From JBKBKC01 sp046294265 (GTDB lineage: Bacteria; Pseudomonadota; Alphaproteobacteria; Rhodobacterales; Rhodobacteraceae), in NCBI GenBank assembly GCA_046294265.1, contig JBKBKC010000002.1, positions 124,001-188,000 of the forward strand: DNA of 64,000 nt. The letters are read 5' to 3'. Below the pieces are notes generated by a model. It was not told where the DNA came from. It worked only from the letters and a program-made list of their open reading frames with translations, and made no database searches. A program made the translations under genes and the position numbers. Of the stretch, positions 34,917 to 42,798 are shown piece after piece; position 1 is the first letter of the stretch, and each line of letters begins with the position of its first letter.

Positions 34917-35388
34917 GGCCATCTCCTGAAAGGGCGGAAGCATGCCCTGCAACCCTGATACCTCGGGCATAGGCGTGACGGCCGCGATCCGCAAGCACCA
35001 TGCGCTGCGCGGCTTGCGCGCGGGCGGATGCACGCCCGATCACGAAAACGTTCAATAGGTAGATTCCGGCGCTACCCGTCGCACGGCCATGGACCTAGTT
35101 TTCCTTAACCAGCCACTGCCATGTCAAATGGCAGACTGGCGTGTTCGTAACGAGTGTCACACTGCACCGGAGGGTCGGGCCGACGACGTGGCAGGGCGGA
35201 GATAGCCTCATATCCGCTCTTGCTACGGGTCGTACTTAAAAACCCGGCCCTCCGGTCGCACAGGCCGATGTCCGCCAAACCCGGCGCGGCGCGGTGCAAG
35301 GCGCTCTTGGCGATCCGGTCTTCAATACCTGGACCCATTGTCCAGCATATCCGCTTGCCTGCGTCAGCACCATCCGAAGGGAACTGCC
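34917..35388. promoter_or_regulatory. Intergenic region between the fusion sensor and the small-peptide cluster
   Basis: About 470 bases separate the divergent fusion-sensor gene and the 24-residue peptide gene. A/T-richer blocks occur near 35041-35160 and 35225-35245. I looked for GGAAC-N16/17-CGTT on both strands and found none here, so the promoters are of another class or too divergent to see. No tRNA or further open frame with a ribosome binding site was found. Confidence 0.5.
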
Positions 35389-35463
35389 ATGAACCAGATC
35401 ATTTTCATCGTCGGCGCGATTGTCATCGTGCTGGCCCTGCTCAGCTTTGTCGGCCTGCGCTGA
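35389..35463 (+). CDS. 24-residue hydrophobic membrane peptide
   Basis: A tiny gene encoding a peptide that begins MNQIIFIVGAIVIVLALL and ends FVGLR: one membrane helix with a short basic C-terminus. GAAGGGA lies about 7 bases before the ATG, and the stop is 30 bases upstream of the next gene, so it appears to be the first member of an operon. Single-helix stress peptides of this size often bind and modulate larger membrane proteins; here the neighbour is a polytopic protein. Function unknown. Confidence 0.6.
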   Translation: MNQIIFIVGAIVIVLALLSFVGLR

Positions 35464-35493
35464 ATGCGCGCCCCAGACCAAGGAAATCCAAAG

Positions 35494-36474
35494 ATGATAC
35501 CTGACAACCTTTCGCCACGCCCGCGCCCTGTCGGGGCCACCACGGGGTCCGCTTCGGACGGATCCTATGTGGATTGGGCCGCGATCCTGGCGGGTGGCGT
35601 CTTTGCCATAGCCCTGTCCCTGCTTCTCATCAGCTTCGGCACCGGCCTCGGGCTGTCGATGACCTCGCCCTATCGGGGCGAAGGCGTATCCGCCGCCTGG
35701 CTCGCCATCGCCGCGGGCATCTGGTTCGCGTGGGTGATGGTCACCGGCTTCGGCGCGGGTGGCTACATCGCCGGGCGGATGCGCCGCCGGGCCGGGGATG
35801 CCACCGCGCCCGAGGTCGAGGCGCGCGATGGCGTGCATGGGCTTCTCGTCTGGGCGACGGGCGCGCTGGCAGGAACGGTCATGGCTGCCATGGGCGTCGG
35901 CGGGCTGCTCTCGGCAGGGGCATCCACGGTTGCCAAGACCGCCGAAGTGGTCGGCGAAGCCGCATCCTCCGACTACTTTGCCAACCTGATGCTGCGCGAT
36001 GTGTCCGCCGCGCCCGCAGCGGATGCGACCGCACCAGCCACACCCCCGGCCGCGGCCGATGGCACCGCCGCACTGACGCCGCAAGCGTCGCCCCCGGCGC
36101 CGCGTGCGGCGACCGCCACGGCCAGCGACCCGTTCGTTCAGCAACAGGTTGTCGGCATCCTGGCGCGCAGCGCAGCCGAAGGCGAGATGGTGGAACGTGA
36201 TCGGGCCTATCTGGCGCAGCTTGTCGCGGCCAACAGCAACATGGACCAGACGGAGGCGCGCGCCCGCGTCGATGAGGTCAATGCCGAGATCGACGAGGCC
36301 CGGGCCAAAGCCGTTGCCGCTGTCGAAAGGGCCCGGGTCGGCGCCGTCGTCTTCGGTTTCATCGCGGCGGCCACCCTGCTGATCGGCGCCGTCGCCGCGT
36401 TCTTTGCCGCCGCCGCCGGTGGGCGTCATCGCGACGAAGGCCTGGGCCTTGACATATCGACGGTGCGGCGCTGA
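35494..36474 (+). CDS. Polytopic membrane protein of unknown function
   Basis: A 326-residue protein. Hydrophobic segments lie at about residues 28-52, 65-90, 118-140 and 285-310. Between the third and fourth is a long alanine/proline/threonine-rich stretch and a charged helical region (QTEARARVDEVNAEIDEARA). The repeated pattern GTGLGLS, GFGAGGYIAGRMRRR suggests a compact glycine-packed bundle. I do not recognise the family with confidence; similar proteins are annotated simply as membrane proteins in Rhodobacteraceae. AAGGA lies 9 bases before the ATG. It is flanked on both sides by single-helix peptides. Confidence 0.75.
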   Translation: MIPDNLSPRPRPVGATTGSASDGSYVDWAAILAGGVFAIALSLLLISFGTGLGLSMTSPYRGEGVSAAWLAIAAGIWFAWVMVTGFGAGGYIAGRMRRRAGDATAPEVEARDGVHGLLVWATGALAGTVMAAMGVGGLLSAGASTVAKTAEVVGEAASSDYFANLMLRDVSAAPAADATAPATPPAAADGTAALTPQASPPAPRAATATASDPFVQQQVVGILARSAAEGEMVERDRAYLAQLVAANSNMDQTEARARVDEVNAEIDEARAKAVAAVERARVGAVVFGFIAAATLLIGAVAAFFAAAAGGRHRDEGLGLDISTVRR

Positions 36475-36529
36475 GGCGCCGCCCCTTTCCCATGGTCCTG
36501 AAAGACCTCCAATCCGAAAGGACACTCCC

Positions 36530-36601
36530 ATGCCCGCACTGTTCGCCTGGCTGCTCGGCGCACCCTTCCTTGTCGTGCTGATCATTTTCTTCCTGCTCTG
36601 A
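36530..36601 (+). CDS. 23-residue hydrophobic membrane peptide
   Basis: A tiny gene encoding a peptide that starts MPALFAWLLGAPFLVVLIIF and is hydrophobic to its end. AAAGGA lies 8 bases before the ATG and the stop is followed by the next gene within 45 bases. It is the second single-helix peptide of this operon. Function unknown; position suggests a partner of the polytopic protein encoded just upstream. Confidence 0.6.
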   Translation: MPALFAWLLGAPFLVVLIIFFLL

Positions 36602-36645
36602 CCCCCCAGACTGCCCCCGTTCCGCTGCCCGCTTAGGAGGTTTCC

Positions 36646-36873
36646 ATGTCCAGAGACTCAAAAGCCCAGGTCTTCATCATGACACTCGCCGAAATGCTAA
36701 CAGACCACCGCGCGAAACGCACGCAGCAGCTTCGGCATCAGGTCAAGGCCCATGCCGAACGGTTCATGCGGACCTACCGGACGGAATTCGACGCAGATCT
36801 GTGGCCCACTGCCGGAGCTTTGCATCTGCAGAGGGCCGACAGCGAGATGGCCGGCAAGGGCCGCAACGGCTGA
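36646..36873 (+). CDS. Small basic protein of unknown function
   Basis: A 75-residue soluble protein, basic in its first half (DHRAKRTQQLRHQVKAHAER) and with no membrane segment. An unusually good ribosome binding site, TAGGAGG, lies 6 bases before the ATG, which strongly supports expression. It follows the membrane-peptide operon and precedes the ferritin-like gene in the same direction. I do not recognise the family. Confidence 0.7.
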   Translation: MSRDSKAQVFIMTLAEMLTDHRAKRTQQLRHQVKAHAERFMRTYRTEFDADLWPTAGALHLQRADSEMAGKGRNG

Positions 36874-36924
36874 GACCCTTCCGCGCTCCTTCGCGCTTTT
36901 CCTATCAACGCAAAAGGTGACCCC

Positions 36925-37416
36925 GTGACGATTGAAACACTTGATGACCTGTTCCTTCATACCCTGAAGGATATCCTCTACGCTGAACGCAAGGTCCTGA
37001 AGGCGCTGCCGAAAATGGAGCGCAAGGCGACCGACGCGAAACTGAAGGCCGCACTGTCGTCGCACCGCGACGAGACCGAGCAACAGGTGGTGCGCCTGGA
37101 AGAGGTGTTCGAAATCCTCGGCAAACCGGCGCGCGGCGCGAAATGCGACGCCATGGTCGGCCTGATCGAGGAGGCCGAAGGACTGATGGCCGAAATCGAC
37201 GACGCCGAAACGATGGACGCGGCGCTGATCTCGCTCGCGCAGGCGGTCGAGCACTATGAGATCGCGCGCTACGGCACGCTGGTCGCATGGGCCAAGCAAT
37301 TGGGTCATGCGCAGGCGGCGACCTTGCTGAAATCGACGCTGGACGAGGAATACGGCGCCGACAAGGCCCTGTCGAAACTGGCCGAACAGCGCCTGAACGC
37401 GGCCGCCGCCGCCTGA
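36925..37416 (+). CDS. DUF892 (YciE/YciF-type) ferritin-like stress protein
   Basis: A 163-residue all-helical protein of the DUF892/YciF family: ETLDDLFLHTLKDILYAE at the N-terminus, HRDETEQQVVRLEEVFE in the second helix and AVEHYEIARYGTLVAWA plus TLDEEYGADKALSKLAE later, supplying the E, ExxH and E residues of a ferritin-like di-metal site. Family members are induced by osmotic and general stress. Start is GTG with AAAAGG 8 bases upstream. It fits the stress character of the whole region. Confidence 0.88.
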   Translation: MTIETLDDLFLHTLKDILYAERKVLKALPKMERKATDAKLKAALSSHRDETEQQVVRLEEVFEILGKPARGAKCDAMVGLIEEAEGLMAEIDDAETMDAALISLAQAVEHYEIARYGTLVAWAKQLGHAQAATLLKSTLDEEYGADKALSKLAEQRLNAAAAA

Positions 37417-37574
37417 CCTCCAGCCGGACCGGGGGTGCGATGTGCCTCCGGTCACCCTGTCGCGGGCATGTCTGCCTCGCAGGCCCGGAAACCGCAATCG
37501 CCCTTTGCCTGACACCGCCCGCCGCGTGACAGCGGCGCACCCAGACGTTCCTTCACTAGTTTGCGAGACATACC

Positions 37575-38147
37575 ATGACCATACGGCATCCCTTCCACAC
37601 CCTTCTGCCGCAGCAGACGCCTTCCCTGCGGCGCCGCGCGCTAAAGCTCACATCCAGCGAGCATCGCGCCGATGATCTGGTGCAGGCCACGCTGCTGAAG
37701 GCCTGGGCGAGCCGCGACAGCTTTGCGCATGATACAAACCTTCGGGCATGGCTGTTCACGATCCTGCGCAACACGTTCTTTTCCGAGCTTCGGAAGTATC
37801 GGCGCGAGATCGAGGATGTCGATGGAAGCTGCGCCCAGGCGCTGTTCGAAGAACCGAACCAGGATCATGCGCTGGCGCTGAATGAACTTGTCTCGGCCAT
37901 TTCCCTGTTGCCAGCGGACCAGCGGCGTCCGCTCGTGCTGATGGGCGTCTATGGGTTCTCGCAGCTTGAGGCGGCCGATGCCTGCGGCTGCACGGTCGGC
38001 ACGATCAAGAGCAGGGTCAGCCGCAGCCGTGCGACGCTTGACCGCATGATCGGTCATGGCGATGCGCCGGAGGGCCGCGTGCCATCCATGTCTGCGCGTC
38101 CGTCCATGCGGTTGCCGATTGCCGTGGGTGCCAAACCGAACCGCTGA
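37575..38147 (+). CDS. ECF RNA polymerase sigma factor (EcfG/ECF15-like)
   Basis: A 190-residue sigma-70 family factor. Region 2 is HRADDLVQATLLKAWASRDS with LRAWLFTILRNTFFSELRK; region 4 is LPADQRRPLVLMGVYGFSQL and CTVGTIKSRVSRSRATL. The region-4 wording is close to EcfG factors, which recognise GGAAC-N16/17-CGTT. That promoter type recurs around it. The usual partners PhyR and NepR are not found beside it, so it may be a second EcfG paralogue acting with regulators encoded elsewhere. It has no obvious promoter of that type itself. Confidence 0.88.
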   Translation: MTIRHPFHTLLPQQTPSLRRRALKLTSSEHRADDLVQATLLKAWASRDSFAHDTNLRAWLFTILRNTFFSELRKYRREIEDVDGSCAQALFEEPNQDHALALNELVSAISLLPADQRRPLVLMGVYGFSQLEAADACGCTVGTIKSRVSRSRATLDRMIGHGDAPEGRVPSMSARPSMRLPIAVGAKPNR

Positions 38148-38169
38148 CACGCCGCAAGAGGAGGCCGCG

Positions 38170-38568
38170 ATGGAGCAAGGGAACCTTCAGGAACCCACGG
38201 CGAGGTCCGCCATCCCCGGACTGCTGGAGTCGGCGCGGCTTGCGGTCCTTCGCGAGACCAGCGATCACGAGCTGCGCTGCCTCGTGGCCGCGCTGGGCGC
38301 GGCATGCGAGGCGGCAAGGCTGAGCGCGATCGCTGGGGTAAAGCGCCCAGATGGCACCGCGGGCGGCAGCGCGAGCGCGCTTCGCTTTTTCCGGCTCTTT
38401 GCCGCCCTGCGCAGCGCCCGGTTTGAGGTCAAACGTCGTCTCAGCACGCTGTCCCGGTTGAGAGCCACCGAGGCGCGGAACAACAGGCGTCTCACGCTTC
38501 GGAACACGCTGTTTCGGGGTCAGCCCGCCACGGACCGCCTGACCGGGAACTCGCCGGACGCGCGCTGA
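38170..38568 (+). CDS. Protein of unknown function encoded after the sigma factor
   Basis: A 132-residue basic, alanine/arginine-rich protein, largely helical by composition (ETSDHELRCLVAALGAACEA, LRFFRLFAALRSARFEVKRR). AGGAGG lies 6 bases before the ATG, and the gene starts 22 bases after the sigma-factor stop, so it is most likely co-transcribed. Operon position would suit an anti-sigma factor, but it shows neither the NepR motif nor a zinc-binding H-x3-C-x2-C anti-sigma motif. Function not assigned. Confidence 0.6.
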   Translation: MEQGNLQEPTARSAIPGLLESARLAVLRETSDHELRCLVAALGAACEAARLSAIAGVKRPDGTAGGSASALRFFRLFAALRSARFEVKRRLSTLSRLRATEARNNRRLTLRNTLFRGQPATDRLTGNSPDAR

Positions 38569-38952
38569 ATTTGGCGCGCTTCTCGCCAGGGTCGGCGATC
38601 GTCGCGCTCGTGCCGTTCCTTTCGGTGGCTGCGTCGCGACCGGCCTGCGATCAGTGTCCATCGTGCAGGGGCCTCTCAAGGACCTGTGCCTCACCCCGGC
38701 AGGGCAGGGCGTCACTGCCATCAGCGGGGTGATGGCAGGCGCAATCCCACCGATCATTCGGCATCTGGTGGCGGGCGGGACGCCGTGACCTCCCGCCCCC
38801 GCGCCCCGTCATGCCGACTCCCACAAGGCGGAACTGATCCGGTCCTGCCCGCGTTGACGACACGCGGGTGAATTTCGCACAGGCAAAGGCGCAATGCCTG
38901 ACCCCGGGGTGGAGCAACCGCTGCAGGATGAACGACCAGAAAAGAAGACAGC
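38569..38952. other. Intergenic stretch carrying a stress promoter
   Basis: About 384 bases with no supported gene on either strand; its high GC keeps several frames open by chance, but none has a ribosome binding site or protein-like composition. The one clear element is the EcfG-type promoter at 38830-38855. Confidence 0.6.
38830..38855 (+). promoter_or_regulatory. EcfG-type stress promoter for the hibernation-factor operon
   Basis: GGAAC at 38830-38834, a 17-base spacer and CGTT at 38852-38855, a perfect consensus match. It lies 97 bases before the start of the RaiA/HPF-like gene and should drive it and the baeRF-type gene after it. Confidence 0.75.
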
Positions 38953-39303
38953 ATGCATATCCAGGTAAACACCGATGACAACGTTGATGGCAGCGACGCC
39001 CTCATCGCGCAGATCAAGGCCGAGGTCGCCGACGGTCTGTCGCGCTTTGCCGATCAGATCACCCGCGTCGAGGTGCATCTGAGCGACGAGAATGCCGGAA
39101 AGGGCGGCAGCGACGACCAGCGCTGCCTTCTCGAAGTGCGCCCCACGGGCCAGCAGCCGATGGCCGTCACCCATCAGGGTGCCACGGTTGCAGAGGCCAG
39201 CGCCGGTGCCGTGCAAAAGATGCAGCGCAAGCTGCAAAGCAGCTTTGGTCGCCAGAACAATGCCAAGGGCGGCCATTCGATCCGCGATCTGGACGCGCTG
39301 TGA
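38953..39303 (+). CDS. RaiA/HPF-family ribosome-associated protein
   Basis: A 116-residue protein with the sigma-54-modulation/HPF fold: MHIQVNTDDNVDGSDALIAQ, RFADQITRVEVHLSDENAG and the basic end KMQRKLQSSFGRQ. It is short, lacking the C-terminal dimerisation domain of long HPF. Such proteins bind the small ribosomal subunit during stationary phase or stress and silence it. A perfect EcfG-type promoter sits upstream. The neighbouring gene encodes a baeRF-type protein, a family linked to ribosomes as well. Confidence 0.82.
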   Translation: MHIQVNTDDNVDGSDALIAQIKAEVADGLSRFADQITRVEVHLSDENAGKGGSDDQRCLLEVRPTGQQPMAVTHQGATVAEASAGAVQKMQRKLQSSFGRQNNAKGGHSIRDLDAL

Positions 39304-39330
39304 TCGCCATCCGGTTTCTGACGGCAGAGG

Positions 39331-40476
39331 ATGAACATGTTTACTCGCAATGACCTGATCTCGATGATCGAGGAGGCACCCGCGCTTGCGGTGTCGCTTT
39401 ACATGCCGTCGCAGACGCAGGGGCGCGAAACCCAGCAGAACCCGATCATGCTGAAGAACCTGCTCGGGCAGGCCCGCGCACAACTCGCGGCGCAGGGCAT
39501 CTCGCGGCCTGAGGCCGACGCGCTTCTGGCGCCCGCTGACACGCTGGTTGAAGATTATGAATTCTGGCAGCATCAAGACCTTGGTCTTGCGCTGTTTCTG
39601 TCCGGTGCGGGCATGCAGGCGCACAAACTGCCGATCCCGGTGCCTGACCTTGCCGTGTCAGGCCCCGGCTTTCACATCGCCCCCCTGCTGTCCTTGCAGG
39701 AACAGAATGCGGCGTTCCTCATCCTGACCCTGACCGCCGAGGCCGCCTGCGTCTGGCAGGCAACCCGGTTCACGATGGAAGCCACCGACATCGCCGACCT
39801 TCCCGCCAGCATCGAATCGCTGGATGCGGTGCCTGACCATGAAAGCTCGTTGCAGTCCCATGGTTTCGGGCGGCCCAACACCGGTGGGCACAGCATGCCA
39901 AAAACGCAGGTCTATGGTGACAGCCCCGAGGAATGGCGCAAGGGTCGGCTGGTCGAATTCGCACGTCGCACAAGCATGGCCCTTGCCGCGCATCTGGCGC
40001 GCAATCCGCAGTGCCTTGTCGTCGTGGCGGATGCCGCCATCGGCGGCCATGTCCGCAATGACGAGGCGCTTTCCCGGATGATTGCGGGATTTGTCGAGGT
40101 CAACCCCGCCACGCTGGATCAACAGGAACTGCTGGGCGCGGCCATGGCGGTGATGCGACCGATCCACGACACCTCACGGGACGAGGCGCTGGACGGTCTC
40201 GATGCCCAGATCGGCCGGGGGGATGCGACGGCCTGCACCGACCCGGACCTGCTCATCGCGGCGGCACGGGACGGCCGGGTGAAACAGCTCTTCATTTCGG
40301 AGGACGCGGTGTCATCCGGCCCCGCCGAACCGCCGGGCGGAGACCTCGCGCCACGAGGTCAGGACGCGATTGACCAAGCGGCACAGATGACCCTGGCGAA
40401 CGGCGGCGCGGTTTGGGTGGTGGCGCAGAACCGCTTGCCCGACGACACTGCGATGGCGGCAACCCTGCGCTACTGA
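39331..40476 (+). CDS. baeRF-type (bacterial archaeo-eukaryotic release-factor-like) protein
   Basis: A 381-residue protein. The N-terminus (LISMIEEAPALAVSLYMP), the central region (FLILTLTAEAACVWQATRF) and the end (GGAVWVVAQNRLPDDTAMAA then LRY) follow the pattern of bacterial relatives of eRF1/Pelota, in which the last part resembles an L7Ae-like domain. These proteins are inferred to act on stalled or hibernating ribosomes. The gene follows a RaiA/HPF-like gene by 27 bases and shares its stress promoter, which supports that idea. The peptide-release GGQ motif is not visible, so it may not hydrolyse peptidyl-tRNA. Confidence 0.75.
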   Translation: MNMFTRNDLISMIEEAPALAVSLYMPSQTQGRETQQNPIMLKNLLGQARAQLAAQGISRPEADALLAPADTLVEDYEFWQHQDLGLALFLSGAGMQAHKLPIPVPDLAVSGPGFHIAPLLSLQEQNAAFLILTLTAEAACVWQATRFTMEATDIADLPASIESLDAVPDHESSLQSHGFGRPNTGGHSMPKTQVYGDSPEEWRKGRLVEFARRTSMALAAHLARNPQCLVVVADAAIGGHVRNDEALSRMIAGFVEVNPATLDQQELLGAAMAVMRPIHDTSRDEALDGLDAQIGRGDATACTDPDLLIAAARDGRVKQLFISEDAVSSGPAEPPGGDLAPRGQDAIDQAAQMTLANGGAVWVVAQNRLPDDTAMAATLRY

Positions 40477-40531
40477 TCCGGTCGGCGGACGGTCTATCCG
40501 GCGACCGCTGTCCGGCCCGGAAGGGGCGACA

Positions 40532-40557
40532 GGAACGCAACCGGGATCGGCTGGGTT
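40532..40557 (+). promoter_or_regulatory. Possible EcfG-like promoter for the AI-2E-type permease
   Basis: GGAAC at 40532-40536, a 17-base spacer and GGTT at 40554-40557, one mismatch from consensus. It lies 33 bases before the permease start, in the short gap after the baeRF-type gene. Confidence 0.4.
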
Positions 40558-40590
40558 CAGGTTACTGGACCATGGAAGCAGGGCGTGATC

Positions 40591-41781
40591 ATGCCACTCG
40601 ACCCCGCCTTGCCGCCCCGCCAAACACGTGCGCCGTCCCGGGGCCTGCCGCACATTGCGACCGGTGGCTTGCAGGTCATGCTGCTGGCAGTGATCGCCGG
40701 GGTGCTTGGGATCGGGGCACTGGACCTTGCCAGTGGCATCGCGGTCCCCACAGTCCTGGCCATTCTGGCCGCAATCGCCCTTGCGCCGCTGGCGCGGCGC
40801 ATCGAAAGCATCGGCATTCCCGCGTCGCTTGCCGCGGCCGTCATCGTCGCCGGGATCGTCTTTTCCACGGCCTTTGCGATTTACGCGCTCTTGCCATCGG
40901 CTGAGGCGTGGAATGCGCGTGCACCGCACGTGATCCGCGACATCGAACAGCGGGTCCGTGATATCAACATCAGCATTACGGACGCCATCAGCATCACGCC
41001 GGAGGCAGCGCCGGTGCCGAGCCCGCCGCAAACCGATGGCCAATCCCCGCCGCCGGACGCCGACGCAGAGAACCCGGCCGCAGGCGACGCGCTGGGCAGG
41101 CTGGTGGATGGCGGGCAGAAGATGGCTGCCGACTGGGCGATCAGCGCGCCCGGCATCGTCGCAGCCGCCGTATATTGGGCGGTCCTCACGTTCTTCATGC
41201 TGCGCGACCGCGGCATGCTGGGACGTCGCGTCATGGCCCTGGGCGGAAGGGTATCGTCGATGCGTGCCCTGGGGCGCGCGATTCAGGACGTGCAGAACGA
41301 TGTGGCAAGCTACCTGCTGGCCATCACGCTGATCAACATCGCCCTCGGATGCGGCGTGGCCGCCGCGTTCTATCTGTTCGGGATGCCGAACGCGGCGCTG
41401 TGGGGTGTAGCGGCAACCCTGCTGAACTTCATGCCGTTCATCGGGGCGGCGATCATGGCGATTGTCACGCTCAGCGTGGGCCTTGTCAGCTTCGCCGATC
41501 CCATCAACGCCTTCTTCCTGCTTGGCGTCGTGGTCATCCTGAATTCGATCGAGGCGCAGATCGCCACGCCCATGATCGTTGGCGCGCGCATCCGGTTGCC
41601 TGCCATCGGCATCTTTGTTGCGATTGCCTTCGGGGCGTGGCTCTGGGGGGCCGTGGGGGCGCTGGTCGCCACGCCCGCGCTGATCGTGGCCAGCGCCTTT
41701 GTCACCCGCCTGACCGTCTTGCGCCATGGCGGCCTCGAACCGCTCGGCGCGTCCGCACCGCCCGACCCGAATTTGCCCTGA
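40591..41781 (+). CDS. AI-2E-family (PF01594) permease
   Basis: A 396-residue membrane protein with about eight hydrophobic segments in the arrangement of the AI-2E/PerM family: paired helices at the N-terminus, an amphipathic middle with a Pro/Ala-rich loop (about residues 130-165), then FFMLRDRGMLGRRVMAL and the C-terminal core ATLLNFMPFIGAAIMAIV and ATPMIVGARIRLPAIGIFVA. Family members export small molecules or ions; autoinducer transport is shown for only a few, so the substrate here is open. The inner ATG was chosen over a GTG 6 bases upstream. Confidence 0.85.
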   Translation: MPLDPALPPRQTRAPSRGLPHIATGGLQVMLLAVIAGVLGIGALDLASGIAVPTVLAILAAIALAPLARRIESIGIPASLAAAVIVAGIVFSTAFAIYALLPSAEAWNARAPHVIRDIEQRVRDINISITDAISITPEAAPVPSPPQTDGQSPPPDADAENPAAGDALGRLVDGGQKMAADWAISAPGIVAAAVYWAVLTFFMLRDRGMLGRRVMALGGRVSSMRALGRAIQDVQNDVASYLLAITLINIALGCGVAAAFYLFGMPNAALWGVAATLLNFMPFIGAAIMAIVTLSVGLVSFADPINAFFLLGVVVILNSIEAQIATPMIVGARIRLPAIGIFVAIAFGAWLWGAVGALVATPALIVASAFVTRLTVLRHGGLEPLGASAPPDPNLP

Positions 41782-41798
41782 CGCCCGCGCGGCTGGCG

Positions 41799-42758
41799 CT
41801 AGGCGATGCGGGTCACGCTGACCGAGACCTGCAAACCCGCCAGCCGCCCGCCGCCTCGCATGAACGTGCCGCTGACCGGCATGGCCTGTGCGGGCGTCCG
41901 GGTGGTCGCCACGCGGATCAGGTTGCGGCTGGCGATGATGCGGTTGGTGGGGTCGAACTCGACCCATCCCGCACCCGGAACGAACACGTCGGCCCAGGCA
42001 TGTGTGGCACCGCCCCCGGTCATGTCCTCGCCCGATTGGCTGGCCGCGCCCTCGTCATGCAGGTATCCGGTCACGAACCTCGCGGCAAAGCCGAGGCTGC
42101 GCGCCGCTTCCATGAACAGCAGCGCGAAATCGCGGCAGGTGCCACTGCCAAGCCTGATCGTCTGCGCGGGCGACTGGGTGCCTTCGGCATCGCGGCGGGC
42201 ATAGCGGAACGCGCCGTGGATGATGGCGGCAAGCCCGCGCAGCACCTCGAGGCTGCGCGCGGGCAGCTCCGGCAGGGCCGTGGCGATCCATGCGGCCAGG
42301 ATGTCCCGGTCCTGCGGCTGGTTCGGCGTCAGATAGGGGCTCAGGTCGGTGCGCTCATCGCCGTCATACTCCACCGGATAGGCCCCGGCATAGCGCTCGA
42401 TCCGCGACAGCGGCTCATCCAGGCCATAGCGGCGCAGCAGCAGCTCGCTTTCGATCACCAGCTCTTCCGCCGCATCATGGAACGACAGCAGCGCGACAGA
42501 GTTTCCGAAGGTATCGAAGGCCCAGTGCACATCGGCGCGGGGTGAAACCGACAGGCTGGAATCGAGGATTCGCATGTCATGCCCGTCGCGGGGTCGGATC
42601 ATCAGCCGGTGCTCACCGAAAATCACGGGACGGTCATACGCATAGCGCGTTCGATGCAGGACGCGCAGGGTTTGGATGGGGTTGCCCCTCGGCTGGCCGG
42701 TGCTGAAAAAAAGTCGCGGAACATCCGCACGGCCACGCAGGATCGGCGCAAGGTGCAT
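41799..42758 (-). CDS. Transglutaminase-like cysteine protease-fold protein
   Basis: A 319-residue protein. The first 100 residues match the bacterial transglutaminase-like N-terminal domain (LHRTRYAYDRPVIFGEHRLM). The catalytic triad is visible: Cys in GSGTCRDFALLFM, His in GGATHAWADVF and Asp in VEFDPTNRI. No signal peptide. Such proteins may be peptidases or cross-linkers; no substrate is known. It is divergent from a second, related gene with 40 bases between start codons. The first 30 residues are unusual for the family, so the true start may be later. Confidence 0.82.
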   Translation of the reverse strand: MHLAPILRGRADVPRLFFSTGQPRGNPIQTLRVLHRTRYAYDRPVIFGEHRLMIRPRDGHDMRILDSSLSVSPRADVHWAFDTFGNSVALLSFHDAAEELVIESELLLRRYGLDEPLSRIERYAGAYPVEYDGDERTDLSPYLTPNQPQDRDILAAWIATALPELPARSLEVLRGLAAIIHGAFRYARRDAEGTQSPAQTIRLGSGTCRDFALLFMEAARSLGFAARFVTGYLHDEGAASQSGEDMTGGGATHAWADVFVPGAGWVEFDPTNRIIASRNLIRVATTRTPAQAMPVSGTFMRGGGRLAGLQVSVSVTRIA

Positions 42759-42798
42759 GGCCTGCGCAACCCTCTATGTCAATCCAGGAAGGGCGGCA

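Noticed and set aside
35041..35160. EcfG-type promoter upstream of the CheB-CheR fusion gene
   Set aside because: An AACG and an ATTCC element are present but with a 12-base spacer, too short for the consensus.
38170..38568. NepR-type anti-sigma factor after the ECF sigma gene
   Set aside because: The protein is twice the NepR length and lacks its conserved core; position alone is not enough.
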